A stretch of DNA of 41,403 nucleotides from Labrenzia sp. DG1229 (GTDB lineage Bacteria > Pseudomonadota > Alphaproteobacteria > Rhizobiales > Stappiaceae), in contig NZ_KI928934.1 of NCBI RefSeq assembly GCF_000521215.1, forward strand, positions 40,695-82,097, given 5' to 3'. Shown here one piece after another: positions 24,859-34,078 of the stretch (the stretch's first letter is position 1; every line of letters begins with the position of its first letter). The notes beneath the pieces were generated by a model, which ran no database searches, was not told the origin of the DNA, and worked only from the letters and a program-made list of their open reading frames with translations. Made by a program: the position numbers and the translations under genes.

Positions 24859-27800
24859 TCAGTACTCGCGTTCGAAGAAAATTCCAGCCTTGGAGGACCC
24901 GTCGGCACCAACTTCTCCGCGTACTTTCAGACCTCGGTCAAGATCGATATCGACCTTGACACGGCTCGATCCGGATCCTGTTCCCTGTTCAACACCGAGA
25001 TAGATGTTGTCATTGATATACTTGCCAACCGCCACCGATGGACCGTCTTCGCCATCCGTGTTTATGTCAATCGCATCAAGCCCAAGCGACTTGCGGAGGG
25101 TTGCCAGCGGTCCGCTGTCGCTGCCTCCGGTGAGCGTTGCAATCGCTGCCGCAAGACTCGCAATCTGCGTCGCCGACAGGTTCCCGACACTCTTGCCGAA
25201 CAGCAGCAGTGCGAGGACCTCGTCCTGTGGCAGATCGGGCGATGAGCTGAAGGCGATCTCCGGATCATCGGCCTGCCCACTGACGGTGACCGTGATCGTG
25301 GTATCGTTGACGGTTGTCGTTGCAGCAAAATCGATCAAGGGGGTAAGTGACCCGTCGAATGTCGCGCTTCCGCGGGAAAAAGTCAGCCGCCTGGTCAAGA
25401 TATCCAGTTGGCCGCGCTTGAGCGAAAAAGCTCCGATGGCTTGCGGGTCTGCGGTCGTGCCAACGACCTTCAGGTTGCCCTGAAGTTCGGCGTCGAGACC
25501 CCGGCCGCGAATGAATATTCTACCAGGTGCGTTGAGGACGATGTCGAGACGAGGGGGGACCGACTTTTGTTCCGCGTTGCTCTGTTTGGGCTCACCGCCA
25601 AGGTCTGCAATCTGTTGCCGGATCGCTTTTGATGCGTTTATGTGCCTGACTTCGACGGGAGGAATTGCGCCAGGCAGATATTCCGGTATGGAGATGTCCG
25701 CCTTGTTGATCGTGATTGATCCGCCGATCACAGCGGAACTGGAGGGTGATGCAAGCGGACCTGAAATCTTGATGTCGGCATCGACTTCAGCAGTGACCAG
25801 ACCCGGGTCGACATAACGGCCCTGGTTCAGTTTCAAGGCAAGATTGGCGGGAAAGCCGTCGTTCATCCCGACAGTGCCGGACGCCGACAAGGAGCCGCCG
25901 GTCGCAAGCTCGCCGGTGATGCCGTTCAGCGATGCTTGATCCTGTGTGACCGCTGCATTGCCGCCAATATTCTGAACGGTCAGCCCCGTTGAAAGACTTG
26001 TGATCTTCAGACCTGTTGGTGTTGCGGTGATCTGGTAGGTCGGCGAAGCGGCCGATCCGCCGACATTGCCTTTCAGTGCAATTGTGCCTTCACCTCGGAT
26101 CCCCGCTTCGAGCAACGGGCGTTTCAAGGCGGTGACGGGGACTGATCCGTCGAGCGCAACGGCGAGCGTATTGGGTTGGTCAAGGCCAATTTCACCAGAC
26201 GCGTTGAGCTTCAGGCCGTTGGGATCGCTCACTGTCGTATTCTGTGTAATCCGGTTGTCCTTGAGTGTCCCCGAAGTCTGCAATCCGAGGGCGGCAAGTC
26301 CGTTGTTCTTCAGTTCATTTGCCGTCAATCCTTGGCCGGATATCGTCCAACTGGCCTCGGGCGCGGTCGAACTGCCCTGCGCCTTGACCGATCCCGACAA
26401 GGTTCCTCCAAGTCCAAGAGAAGGCACAAAGGCATTTGCGAGATTTAGCGGGATGGAATTCAGCTCGGCGGCGAGATCCAGTGACTGTCCAGCTGTTCCT
26501 GAAAGGGCAAGGGAGCCGTTGCCGAGTTTCAGTTCGAGGGGTTGTATGCTCGTGTTGCCGTTTGCATAGGAGATTGTTGTTGGCTGCTGCAACTGGCTTG
26601 AAAGACCCTGATAGCGCATCGTAAGTTCTGACAGGGCGACATCGTAGGCATTTGCCTCCGGTTGCGATATCCGCGCAGCCAGCGAAAGGCCATCGTCGCT
26701 TTCCTGGTCAACCTTCACATCCGCCGTCACGGAAGTGCCGCCATTGTCCGGCTCGGCCAGCAGTTTGACGGCGTGAACAGGTGTTGCATCCGTAACAAGG
26801 TCCGACAACTCGATATCTGCGGAAGCTGACTGGGGCGTGTAAGGCGCGGCTATGTCAGCCTTCAGCTTGACACTGCCGATGCTGAGCGAAGGAACGTCGA
26901 TATCTGAGCCGACAACATCGAGCGCCAGCTTCTTGCTGTCCGGATCTGCCAGAACCGTACCTTGCAAACGTCCACCGATTTCGGTGAGCAGCAGAGGCGA
27001 GAGTGACGCAAGATCAGGGGCGTCGATCTTGAGATTTCCCTTGAGTGTTTCAACCGGATTGTCCAGGTCGGCAACGGCGAGTGCACCGGTTACGGTGTTG
27101 CCTGCGAGTTTGACCGACAGCGGATTGATATCCGCACCGCCGTCTTCGCTTTTGAGTTCGACGTCAATCGCAATCGGTTGACTGTTCAGACTGGCGGAGG
27201 ATTTGATTGTCGCGCTCGGAGCCGCGGCGTCCGCGATGGCTGTTGCCGTAAAGGAAAGATTGTCAAGAGGGGTGCCTGCGAGCATGATCTGCTTTGATGC
27301 CGCGTCCGCCTCAACGTTCAGCGCACCGATCGGCCCGGTTGTCTTTGCGGTTACGTCCAGGGAACCCGCCAGTTGAGAGTCCACCTTGCTCAGGTCCTCA
27401 AGAGTGATGGAAAATTCGGACGCAAGCGAAGCCTCCTGATAATGGGCATTGCCTTCAATGTTGAGCGCAGCGTTCTTGAGCGACAGGCTTTTCACCGTCA
27501 CGTCTTCAGTTCCATCGAAGGCAAGGGCCGCATCGATCTGCGTGTCGCCTGCCAGCAGCGCATCAGCCTGAGCAACACCCGTGACCAGATCGCGTGTGGA
27601 CATGGCAGCGGTTGCCGTACCGTTGACCGTCGACGGATCGAGGTCGGCGGAAAAGGATGTTGAAACACTGCCGCCGAGTTCCCGCTGTGCCAGCGTCGAA
27701 AAGGCGGCGAGGTCAGCAACAGAAAGACGGCCCTGACCGGAGACCTTGTTCAACGAAACCAGCGTGTCCGACAGTGTCAGTGCCGCCGCAGTGGAAGTGA

Positions 27801-29208
27801 AAGCCAGTTTCGAGAACGTGACGGACTTGTCTGCGCCGTTGAGAACGCCTTCCGACTTGAGAGACACAGCGCCGGAAAGCGGCTCGCTCTGAGGTGTCAG
27901 TCCCTCGAGGTTCGCAATTGAAACCGAAAGAGAAAATGGCGAAGACAGGGCGTCAGGCTGCAGGTCCGCACCGTTCCCTGCCGTTTCCAGCACGATCTTG
28001 CCGGTTTTGACTTCGTTGGTCTGGAAGGATGCCAGGTCGAGTGTGACCGACCAGTCCGCCGCAGCCTCGCTGCCGGTTACGGAAAATTTGGCATCGAGCG
28101 CACCGAACGCAATGCGTCTGTCCGACATGTCGACAGCGATGAGTGCATTGTCTCCAGCGTTGATCGATGCGGATCCGCTAGCATTGACCGCCCCGTTGTC
28201 AAGATTTGCATTGGCATTCAAGTTGACCGTCTGCGTGGTCAGTTCAATGTCTGCGGAAAGCGGTGCAAAATCGGACGAAAAACGCGCATTGCCGGTGGCA
28301 TGTGTCGTACCTGTCAGGAATGCTTTCGCCGTCGGAGGGGCGAGCGGCTCCAGGTCACCATCAAGATCAAAAGTCAGCTGCCTTTCGTCCGGTTGCTCTG
28401 AAAGTTTCGCGGAGCCTTTGACAGTTGACCTTCCGTCAAGCGCCACATCCAGATTGGCTGCCCAGTCCGTCAGGGGACCGCTGCCATTGAGAGCAAGCTT
28501 TACGGCCGGCAAGTCTGGAACATCCAACAGACGCGCGGCCAGTCCACCGCGCGGCTCTGAAAGAACAAGATCGAATGCGAGCGTTTCGGCAGCTGGTTCG
28601 AATTCGGCATTTGCGGTCAGGCCGGCGTCAATACCATCAACGCGGTGAACATCGAGTGCCGCAGTAACGGTGGCAGGATCAAGTGCGAATGCACCCGAAC
28701 CGCTGACCTTGAGCGAGACGGGTTCTCCAATCAGGGAATTCCCGAGATTGATCTCGTCAACAACTAGGCTCTCGAGCGAAACGTTCAACGGCAGCGACAT
28801 TCCGCCTGAATAGTCATTTACACCTTCCCCTGTCTCAACTTGAGCAACCGGTTCGTTCGCAGGAAGCCGATTCAAGTCGATCCTGCTGGCTGATATGGAG
28901 GATATGTCGAGATCGCCGTTCAGGAGCTGCAATGGGTTCCAGTTCAGGCTGAACCTTTCAGCGTTCAGCCAGACACCGTCCTTGTCGGCAAGACTGATGT
29001 CCTCGACGGCCGCATTCAGTCCGAAACTCAGGTAGAAGCCTTCAACCGATATTGTCTGAGTGTCGTTCGACGCGAGTGAACTCACAACGTTGGACACCAG
29101 GGTGCGGCCGGAAGGAACCTGCAGCGCTGCGATCACGAGCACCGGTATTGCGATCGCCACAACGATCAGGAATCCGAAGATTCGCAGGGCAAGACTTAAA
29201 AAACGCAT
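24859..29208 (-). CDS. tamB: Translocation and assembly module subunit TamB
   Basis: About 1450 aa. An N-terminal membrane anchor (FLSLALRIFGFLIVVAIAIPVLVIAAL) is followed by a very long periplasmic beta-rich region of the AsmA-like/DUF490 kind, built of repeated short strands. The conserved C-terminal TamB domain includes PPRLDIVLNAPGRIFIRGRGLDAELQGNL, QLDILTRRLTFSRGSATFDG, DLPQDEVLALLLFGKSVGNLSATQIASLAAA and the aromatic C-terminus FFEREY. TamB spans the periplasm and works with TamA in outer-membrane biogenesis and lipid transport. The frame is open to a TTG at 29226; ATG 29208 is preferred. It lies 151 bp downstream of tamA on the same strand. Confidence 0.95.
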   Translation of the reverse strand: MRFLSLALRIFGFLIVVAIAIPVLVIAALQVPSGRTLVSNVVSSLASNDTQTISVEGFYLSFGLNAAVEDISLADKDGVWLNAERFSLNWNPLQLLNGDLDISSISASRIDLNRLPANEPVAQVETGEGVNDYSGGMSLPLNVSLESLVVDEINLGNSLIGEPVSLKVSGSGAFALDPATVTAALDVHRVDGIDAGLTANAEFEPAAETLAFDLVLSEPRGGLAARLLDVPDLPAVKLALNGSGPLTDWAANLDVALDGRSTVKGSAKLSEQPDERQLTFDLDGDLEPLAPPTAKAFLTGTTHATGNARFSSDFAPLSADIELTTQTVNLNANANLDNGAVNASGSASINAGDNALIAVDMSDRRIAFGALDAKFSVTGSEAAADWSVTLDLASFQTNEVKTGKIVLETAGNGADLQPDALSSPFSLSVSIANLEGLTPQSEPLSGAVSLKSEGVLNGADKSVTFSKLAFTSTAAALTLSDTLVSLNKVSGQGRLSVADLAAFSTLAQRELGGSVSTSFSADLDPSTVNGTATAAMSTRDLVTGVAQADALLAGDTQIDAALAFDGTEDVTVKSLSLKNAALNIEGNAHYQEASLASEFSITLEDLSKVDSQLAGSLDVTAKTTGPIGALNVEADAASKQIMLAGTPLDNLSFTATAIADAAAPSATIKSSASLNSQPIAIDVELKSEDGGADINPLSVKLAGNTVTGALAVADLDNPVETLKGNLKIDAPDLASLSPLLLTEIGGRLQGTVLADPDSKKLALDVVGSDIDVPSLSIGSVKLKADIAAPYTPQSASADIELSDLVTDATPVHAVKLLAEPDNGGTSVTADVKVDQESDDGLSLAARISQPEANAYDVALSELTMRYQGLSSQLQQPTTISYANGNTSIQPLELKLGNGSLALSGTAGQSLDLAAELNSIPLNLANAFVPSLGLGGTLSGSVKAQGSSTAPEASWTISGQGLTANELKNNGLAALGLQTSGTLKDNRITQNTTVSDPNGLKLNASGEIGLDQPNTLAVALDGSVPVTALKRPLLEAGIRGEGTIALKGNVGGSAASPTYQITATPTGLKITSLSTGLTVQNIGGNAAVTQDQASLNGITGELATGGSLSASGTVGMNDGFPANLALKLNQGRYVDPGLVTAEVDADIKISGPLASPSSSAVIGGSITINKADISIPEYLPGAIPPVEVRHINASKAIRQQIADLGGEPKQSNAEQKSVPPRLDIVLNAPGRIFIRGRGLDAELQGNLKVVGTTADPQAIGAFSLKRGQLDILTRRLTFSRGSATFDGSLTPLIDFAATTTVNDTTITVTVSGQADDPEIAFSSSPDLPQDEVLALLLFGKSVGNLSATQIASLAAAIATLTGGSDSGPLATLRKSLGLDAIDINTDGEDGPSVAVGKYINDNIYLGVEQGTGSGSSRVKVDIDLDRGLKVRGEVGADGSSKAGIFFEREY

Positions 29209-29359
29209 CTGGATCAGAATCTGCAAATTTACGGGTCAATGCAAAGGAAAAACAAGATTCACAAGACTTTATCAGGTCTTTTTGGCGTCAGTTGGACGCT
29301 GTATATCCGTTTCGCGGCTAAAAGGGTGGCAATTCGGTCTGTATACGCCGAGGCTGTCC

Positions 29360-31309
29360 TCAAAACGCCTGGCTCAATCCGACATAAAGCGCGAAATCAG
29401 GGTCATCCTTGCCAGGATCAAGTGGTATCGCCGCATCTACGCGCAGCGGACCGATTGGCGTGAAGTACCTGAGACCGGCGCCAACACCCACCTTCAATTC
29501 CTCGGAAAAATCGGGAACGCTGTCTTCATACGCATTTCCTGCATCGACAAATCCGACAATCCCGATCGTCTCCGTCACTCTCACCCGGATCTCTCCGGAC
29601 AATTCGACCAGGGAGCGTCCTCCCACAACCTCATCACCGACCCGTGGACCAACATTGCGATAGGCGTAGCCCCTTATAGAGCCGCCACCGCCGGCTATGA
29701 AACGGCGGCTGGCCGGAACGGATTCAACCGATGGCGCAAGGATCGATCCGACCGTCACCTTGCCTGCCAGTATGAAACGCTTAGCCTCGTCCAGCGCATA
29801 GTAGCTGGACACCGTTCCTTTCATGAAGCCCATGGCGTTGGAGTTGAGCGTGTCATAGGCAGGTTCTGCGAACAATGCGGCGAACACCCCCTTGGAAGGG
29901 TTGAGCTTGTCGTCCCTGTTGTCGAAGGTCAGGTCTGCCGGCAATCCGACCAGGAGATATTCATCTTCCCCGAAAGCATCTTCCTCGTCCGCAAAGAACA
30001 CTTCGGCCCCGGCGCGGCCCTTCAGCTTTTCAGAAAACTCGCGATTGAGAAAGGCGTTGTATGTGACTGTTCTGCTTTTGTAAGCGTCAGGATTTTCCTG
30101 CCGTGCCTCAAGGCTGGTGGAGAAGCTGGTGAGGGGACCGAAAACACCAGGCTTTTCGAAGGCTATTCGGGCAGAGTATTCCTGATTTGCAAAACTCTCG
30201 GTGCCTATCCGGCCGATGGACCCCTCGACAGAGAGCAATTCGCCGCGGCCAAAGAGGTTCCTCCGGCGCCAGTATGCCTCCACACCAAACCCCTCGGTGC
30301 TCGACCAGGAAGCACCGGCGCCGATAACGTGGCGTTTGCGTTCACTGACCTCGATTGCGATCGGTAATGTCCCGTCGGGGCCGGCAATGTCACCTTCCAC
30401 GAACCGGATGGATGAAAAGATACCGAGATCATTCAGGCGTTTGCGGGCGCGTGCGATGTCTTCGGGAGAATAGATGCCACCTTGCGGCAACATCGCCTGC
30501 TGCTTCACGAAACCCGGATCGGTGACTTCCGTACCGTTGACGGAGACCGCACCGAACCTGGCCTGGGGCCCGGCGTCGGCCACAAGGGCGACATCGAGTT
30601 TGTTGGTGCTGTGGTCCGCAGTAATTCGCCGCTCCGCGATTTTCGCCTTCGGGTATCCGCGACCACGCAGTATCGAAACTATTCTGCCTTCTGCAGATAA
30701 GATTTTACCCGAGCCGGCGGTCTCACCGGGCGCCAGTCCCCAGAAGGATGGATCGGTCGACAGGTCACCACCCGTTGAGGAGATCGAGACACTTCCGAAT
30801 GTAAATTCCGGACCCGGGTCGACCAGAATGGAAACTTTTACCGGTCGCCCATCCGGAAGGTCGCTTTGTTCAAGCGCGGTTTCCAGCGGCAGTCCGGCAA
30901 GCTTGATTGAAACGGTTCCCCCGTAGCGGCCATCAGCGTAGAGTTTTGCAACCAGCCGTTCACGGTCCGAAAGCGCGCGTGCGATGAGCCCGGCTTCGCC
31001 GGATGGTGGTTTGTCCTGCTGCTGAAGCAACAGGGAAGTGCTTTTCATGTCGCTGGTCAGATCTTCATTCCCGGTCGAGACGGCAAGCTCCGTCTCATAG
31101 GGAATTGGGTCAGGAACAGCTTCCCCTTCTTCTTCCGCCCCGCCGAAGGGTTTCCAGCCGAAGATATCGAAGGCATTCGCAGGCAGGGCAACAGCAAAAA
31201 GAGACAGAAAAACGAGACCGGATGCAAAAGTAAGTTTGACAACGCCAAAAAGGCCGGTCGCTGATTGAGCAACCCGCTTTTTTCCACGCACAACCGCGTG
31301 TTCCGGCAT
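29360..31309 (-). CDS. tamA: Translocation and assembly module outer-membrane protein TamA (Omp85 family)
   Basis: About 649 aa. An N-terminal signal (VVKLTFASGLVFLSLFAVALPANA) is followed by a spacer, three POTRA-like repeats (about 75-340; e.g. VKVSILVDPGPEFTFGSVSI, LDVALVADAGPQARFGAVSVNG, LPIAIEVSERKRHVIGAGASW) and a 16-strand barrel. The lid-lock motif appears as RRFIAGGGGSIRGYAY, and the barrel ends GPLRVDAAIPL...FALYVGLSQAF with the usual terminal Phe. The frame is open to a TTG at 31324, but ATG 31309 is equally possible; neither has a strong ribosome site. Its position directly before tamB supports the assignment over a generic BamA. Confidence 0.95.
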   Translation of the reverse strand: MPEHAVVRGKKRVAQSATGLFGVVKLTFASGLVFLSLFAVALPANAFDIFGWKPFGGAEEEGEAVPDPIPYETELAVSTGNEDLTSDMKSTSLLLQQQDKPPSGEAGLIARALSDRERLVAKLYADGRYGGTVSIKLAGLPLETALEQSDLPDGRPVKVSILVDPGPEFTFGSVSISSTGGDLSTDPSFWGLAPGETAGSGKILSAEGRIVSILRGRGYPKAKIAERRITADHSTNKLDVALVADAGPQARFGAVSVNGTEVTDPGFVKQQAMLPQGGIYSPEDIARARKRLNDLGIFSSIRFVEGDIAGPDGTLPIAIEVSERKRHVIGAGASWSSTEGFGVEAYWRRRNLFGRGELLSVEGSIGRIGTESFANQEYSARIAFEKPGVFGPLTSFSTSLEARQENPDAYKSRTVTYNAFLNREFSEKLKGRAGAEVFFADEEDAFGEDEYLLVGLPADLTFDNRDDKLNPSKGVFAALFAEPAYDTLNSNAMGFMKGTVSSYYALDEAKRFILAGKVTVGSILAPSVESVPASRRFIAGGGGSIRGYAYRNVGPRVGDEVVGGRSLVELSGEIRVRVTETIGIVGFVDAGNAYEDSVPDFSEELKVGVGAGLRYFTPIGPLRVDAAIPLDPGKDDPDFALYVGLSQAF

Positions 31310-31638
31310 CGGCCGGAATTGCAAGACGGTAGACCCTTCACTTACTGCCGCCTGACGGGTTGGTCCTGCCGGAGCGCACTCATCCTTTGATTTGGCGCTT
31401 CGACTGAACTGCTAACGCAGCCCCTACGAAAGCCAATGTAGGCTGCCATGGTTAAATCTTGCTGAATCTCGATAGACCATGACGTACAACTGAAAGCAAG
31501 AGCCAAGGTGATCCAATGGCTTGGCCTCAACTGTTGATACGAGGGATTTTTGCCAATTGAACCGTGCTTTTGATCGACAATAACAAACACGCCGGATGTG
31601 ACCGGCGTGTATTACTTTCAAACAACAGTTCAGTTGAA
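31310..31638. other. Intergenic region, 329 bp, between tamA and folD
   Basis: It holds the folD terminator (31581-31610) and the presumed tamA promoter. The open frames here (for example 31342-31590 minus) have no ribosome site and no recognisable content, and I call none of them. Confidence 0.5.
31581..31610 (-). terminator. Rho-independent terminator of folD
   Basis: Perfect 9-bp stem ACACGCCGG (31587-31595) / CCGGCGTGT (31602-31610), loop 6 nt. On the minus strand it is followed by TTGTTATTG. It begins 29 bp after the folD stop. Confidence 0.78.
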
Positions 31639-32550
31639 CTAGAAGAGGGGTTCTTCTTCGGGAAGACCCAGCAGCCTTCTGGCGGCGGTAAGCGTGTTGA
31701 CCATCAGCATGGCAATTGTCATGGGACCGACACCTCCCGGGACTGGTGTGATCGCGCCGGCATGACCAACCGCCTCATCGAAGGCAACATCGCCGACAAG
31801 CCGGGACTTTCCTTCGCCGCGTTCCGGAGCAGGGATCCGGTTGATGCCGACATCGATCACGGTCGCTCCATCCTTGATCCAGCTTCCCTTTACCATCTCC
31901 GGGCGGCCAACAGCGGCCACGACAATATCGGCACCATGAACAACTTCGGGAAGGTCCTTCGTGCGGCTGTGCGCGATCGTGACCGTGCAGCTTTCCTGCA
32001 GAAGCAGACTCGCCATGGGTTTGCCGACAATGTTGGAGCGTCCGACGACAACGGCGGTTTTACCGGAGAGTGTGTCCCCGAGTGTGCGTTTCAGGAGAAC
32101 AAGGCTGCCCGCCGGTGTACATGGGACGAGTGCGCTGTCGCGTTCGCCAGCGGTCAGTAGACCGACATTGATCGGATGGAAACCGTCTACATCCTTCTCC
32201 GGGCGAATCAGCCGAAGAACCTTGCTTTCGTCGATGTGACCAGGCAGGGGAAGCTGTACAAGGATACCATGAATGTCAGGATCATTGTTCAGCTGCTCGA
32301 CGAGCGTGAGGACCTCTGCCTCGCTCGAATCCGCAGCTAGCGTATGCTTGACCGAGTGGAAACCACAGGCCTCTGCCGCGCGATCCTTGTTGCGTACATA
32401 AACCTGGCTTGCCGGATCTTCCCCGACGAGAACGACCGCAAGACCCGGACGTTTGCCGGTGGTTTCAAGCAATGCGGCTGCGCGGCGCGTGATTTCGTCA
32501 CGAACAGATTCTGCAATGGCCTTGCCATCGATGATTTGGGCCTGGGGCAT
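31639..32550 (-). CDS. folD: Bifunctional methylenetetrahydrofolate dehydrogenase/methenyltetrahydrofolate cyclohydrolase
   Basis: 303 aa, cytoplasmic; interconverts 5,10-methylene- and 10-formyl-tetrahydrofolate with NADP. Motifs: the substrate-binding [16 protein letters not shown] with the catalytic Lys, [25 protein letters not shown], the NADP loop [17 protein letters not shown] and the signature [15 protein letters not shown]. Full length. Its start is preceded by AAGGAGGC. The gene stands between tamA and the AGE-type epimerase and fits the one-carbon theme of the genes to its right. Confidence 0.97.
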   Translation of the reverse strand: MPQAQIIDGKAIAESVRDEITRRAAALLETTGKRPGLAVVLVGEDPASQVYVRNKDRAAEACGFHSVKHTLAADSSEAEVLTLVEQLNNDPDIHGILVQLPLPGHIDESKVLRLIRPEKDVDGFHPINVGLLTAGERDSALVPCTPAGSLVLLKRTLGDTLSGKTAVVVGRSNIVGKPMASLLLQESCTVTIAHSRTKDLPEVVHGADIVVAAVGRPEMVKGSWIKDGATVIDVGINRIPAPERGEGKSRLVGDVAFDEAVGHAGAITPVPGGVGPMTIAMLMVNTLTAARRLLGLPEEEPLF

Positions 32551-32690
32551 TCAGCCTCCTTGTCGCTGGTGCGGTTGTGTCGATCAAATCCGGCGACAAG
32601 CTATAAGATGACCTGCTGAAATGAGAAAGGCTGTTTGCGTCGTTTCCTACTCTGGTTTCGCCATTGTGACCATTTGCAAAAACGTGAAGC

Positions 32691-33875
32691 TCAGGACCTG
32701 CCGGTAAAACGGTCCAGTTCGGATACAGCGCAAACGATGTGGTAGAGAGAACTGGCAGGTGCCGGTTCGTCGGCGAACGAGCCGGACGGATCCATCTTGT
32801 CGAGAAACAACCCGTCCGGAGCATTATCCAGATAGATGCGCAATGCACTGACTGCGGCCGGAATGTCCGTGAAATAGGCTTCTCTTTCCGCGCCGCCAGA
32901 GACCTCGGTCAAGGCAATCGCGGCTTTGATCCACTCAGTTTGTCCCCAGAGGCGGGCGACCGGGTTTTGAACAGTGAAATCGTCGTTCAGTGCCATGAAC
33001 GTGACGCCACGGCTCTCGTCGATGCCGTAGGTCCAGCCAATGTCGTAAAGCCTCCGGGACGCAATGATCGCTCCGGCATCTTGGCGTGATCGTCCCCAAC
33101 GGCACAACAACCAAGCCCATTCGAACTGATGTCCCGGTTCCATGATGCGCCCCCTGTCTCCCGGCAAGGGAGACCAGTCCAGGTCGAAAAATTCCCGAAG
33201 ACCACCGCTGACCGGATCGATAAAGCTGTTCAGCGCAAGTTCGGCGATTTCATCGGCAAGTTCCGCCCAGATCGGATCATCAGATGTGTCCTCCCAGGCA
33301 AGGCAGGCTTCGAATAGATGCATGTGGGGATTGGAGCAAAGCGGGCGACGGTCGGGATTTGCCTCGCGGAAACCACCTTCCCGATGCTTGTAGTGTTCTA
33401 CAAGGAAATTCACCAAATTGGCAGCCTGTTCGGTGGCCTCCGCCTTCCTGGCCGGAATATGAGAAGCGACATTTGCAAAACTGAACAGCGCGAAAGCCTG
33501 ATTATAGAGATCAAATGTGTCGTCAACGATCTTGTTTTCGATGTCGACTGCCGAAGCGAAATAACCGCATCCAGTCAGGAACTTCTGCAGGTACCAGTCG
33601 AAGAGGGACGTGGCCAACTCGTCGGCCGGACCTTCCCAGCCAAGTTTCGCCCCTACAAGAAATGAATATATCTGACGCGGAACAACCCGCGCACGCCGCG
33701 GATCCTTTGTGGGTTTTTGATCGATCAGGTCGATGGCTTCGAAACACTCTCCTTTGGCAAAGTCGACCCCGCGCGTGAACCACACCGGAAGCGCCTTTTC
33801 GGTCAGCCAACGGGTCAGTTCCGACGAGATTGGATGTAGCGGTTGAACACCGGTGTTCTGGTTCGCGTTTTCCAT
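32691..33875 (-). CDS. AGE-family sugar epimerase/isomerase (N-acylglucosamine 2-epimerase superfamily)
   Basis: About 394 aa from ATG 33875, which has GAGGA just upstream; an ATG four codons earlier (33887) is unsupported. The fold is an (alpha/alpha)6 barrel. Conserved segments include RRARVVPRQIYSFLVGAKLGW, DLYNQAFALFSFA, REGGFRE, SNPHMHLFEACLAW, IMEPGHQFEWAWLL and RLWGQTEWIKAAIAL, with the His residues expected at the active site. Members interconvert N-acetylglucosamine/N-acetylmannosamine, cellobiose, or mannose/fructose. The pattern NPHMHLFEA resembles the mannose isomerase-like branch, but the substrate is not decided. No sugar transporter or kinase is adjacent. Confidence 0.86.
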   Translation of the reverse strand: MENANQNTGVQPLHPISSELTRWLTEKALPVWFTRGVDFAKGECFEAIDLIDQKPTKDPRRARVVPRQIYSFLVGAKLGWEGPADELATSLFDWYLQKFLTGCGYFASAVDIENKIVDDTFDLYNQAFALFSFANVASHIPARKAEATEQAANLVNFLVEHYKHREGGFREANPDRRPLCSNPHMHLFEACLAWEDTSDDPIWAELADEIAELALNSFIDPVSGGLREFFDLDWSPLPGDRGRIMEPGHQFEWAWLLCRWGRSRQDAGAIIASRRLYDIGWTYGIDESRGVTFMALNDDFTVQNPVARLWGQTEWIKAAIALTEVSGGAEREAYFTDIPAAVSALRIYLDNAPDGLFLDKMDPSGSFADEPAPASSLYHIVCAVSELDRFTGRS

Positions 33876-34033
33876 CAAATTCCTCATTGGCCGGAGAGAT
33901 GAACAATCAGGCAGAATCGGTAACAGAGATTCTTGATCAGTCTGAAGACAATAGTGGGGAATCTGGACTTATCACGATGAAACTGCGCGAGGGCAATCTG
34001 AGGTGCAGGATGAATGCCGGGAATTCGACTTGA

Positions 34034-34064
34034 AGACAAAAGTGCCCCGGTCGGACCGGGGCAC
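34034..34064 (-). terminator. Rho-independent terminator of the mttB-like gene
   Basis: GTGCCCCGG (34042-34050) and CCGGGGCAC (34056-34064) with a 5-nt loop. On the minus strand it is followed by TTTTGTCTTC. It lies about 15 bp after the stop. Confidence 0.88.
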
Positions 34065-34078
34065 CTGAGAGGCTTGCT

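Noticed and set aside
29060..30367. 435-codon plus-strand open frame across the tamA/tamB junction
   Set aside because: It is antisense to two confidently assigned genes, has no family features, and its composition is what the reverse of GC-rich coding sequence gives.
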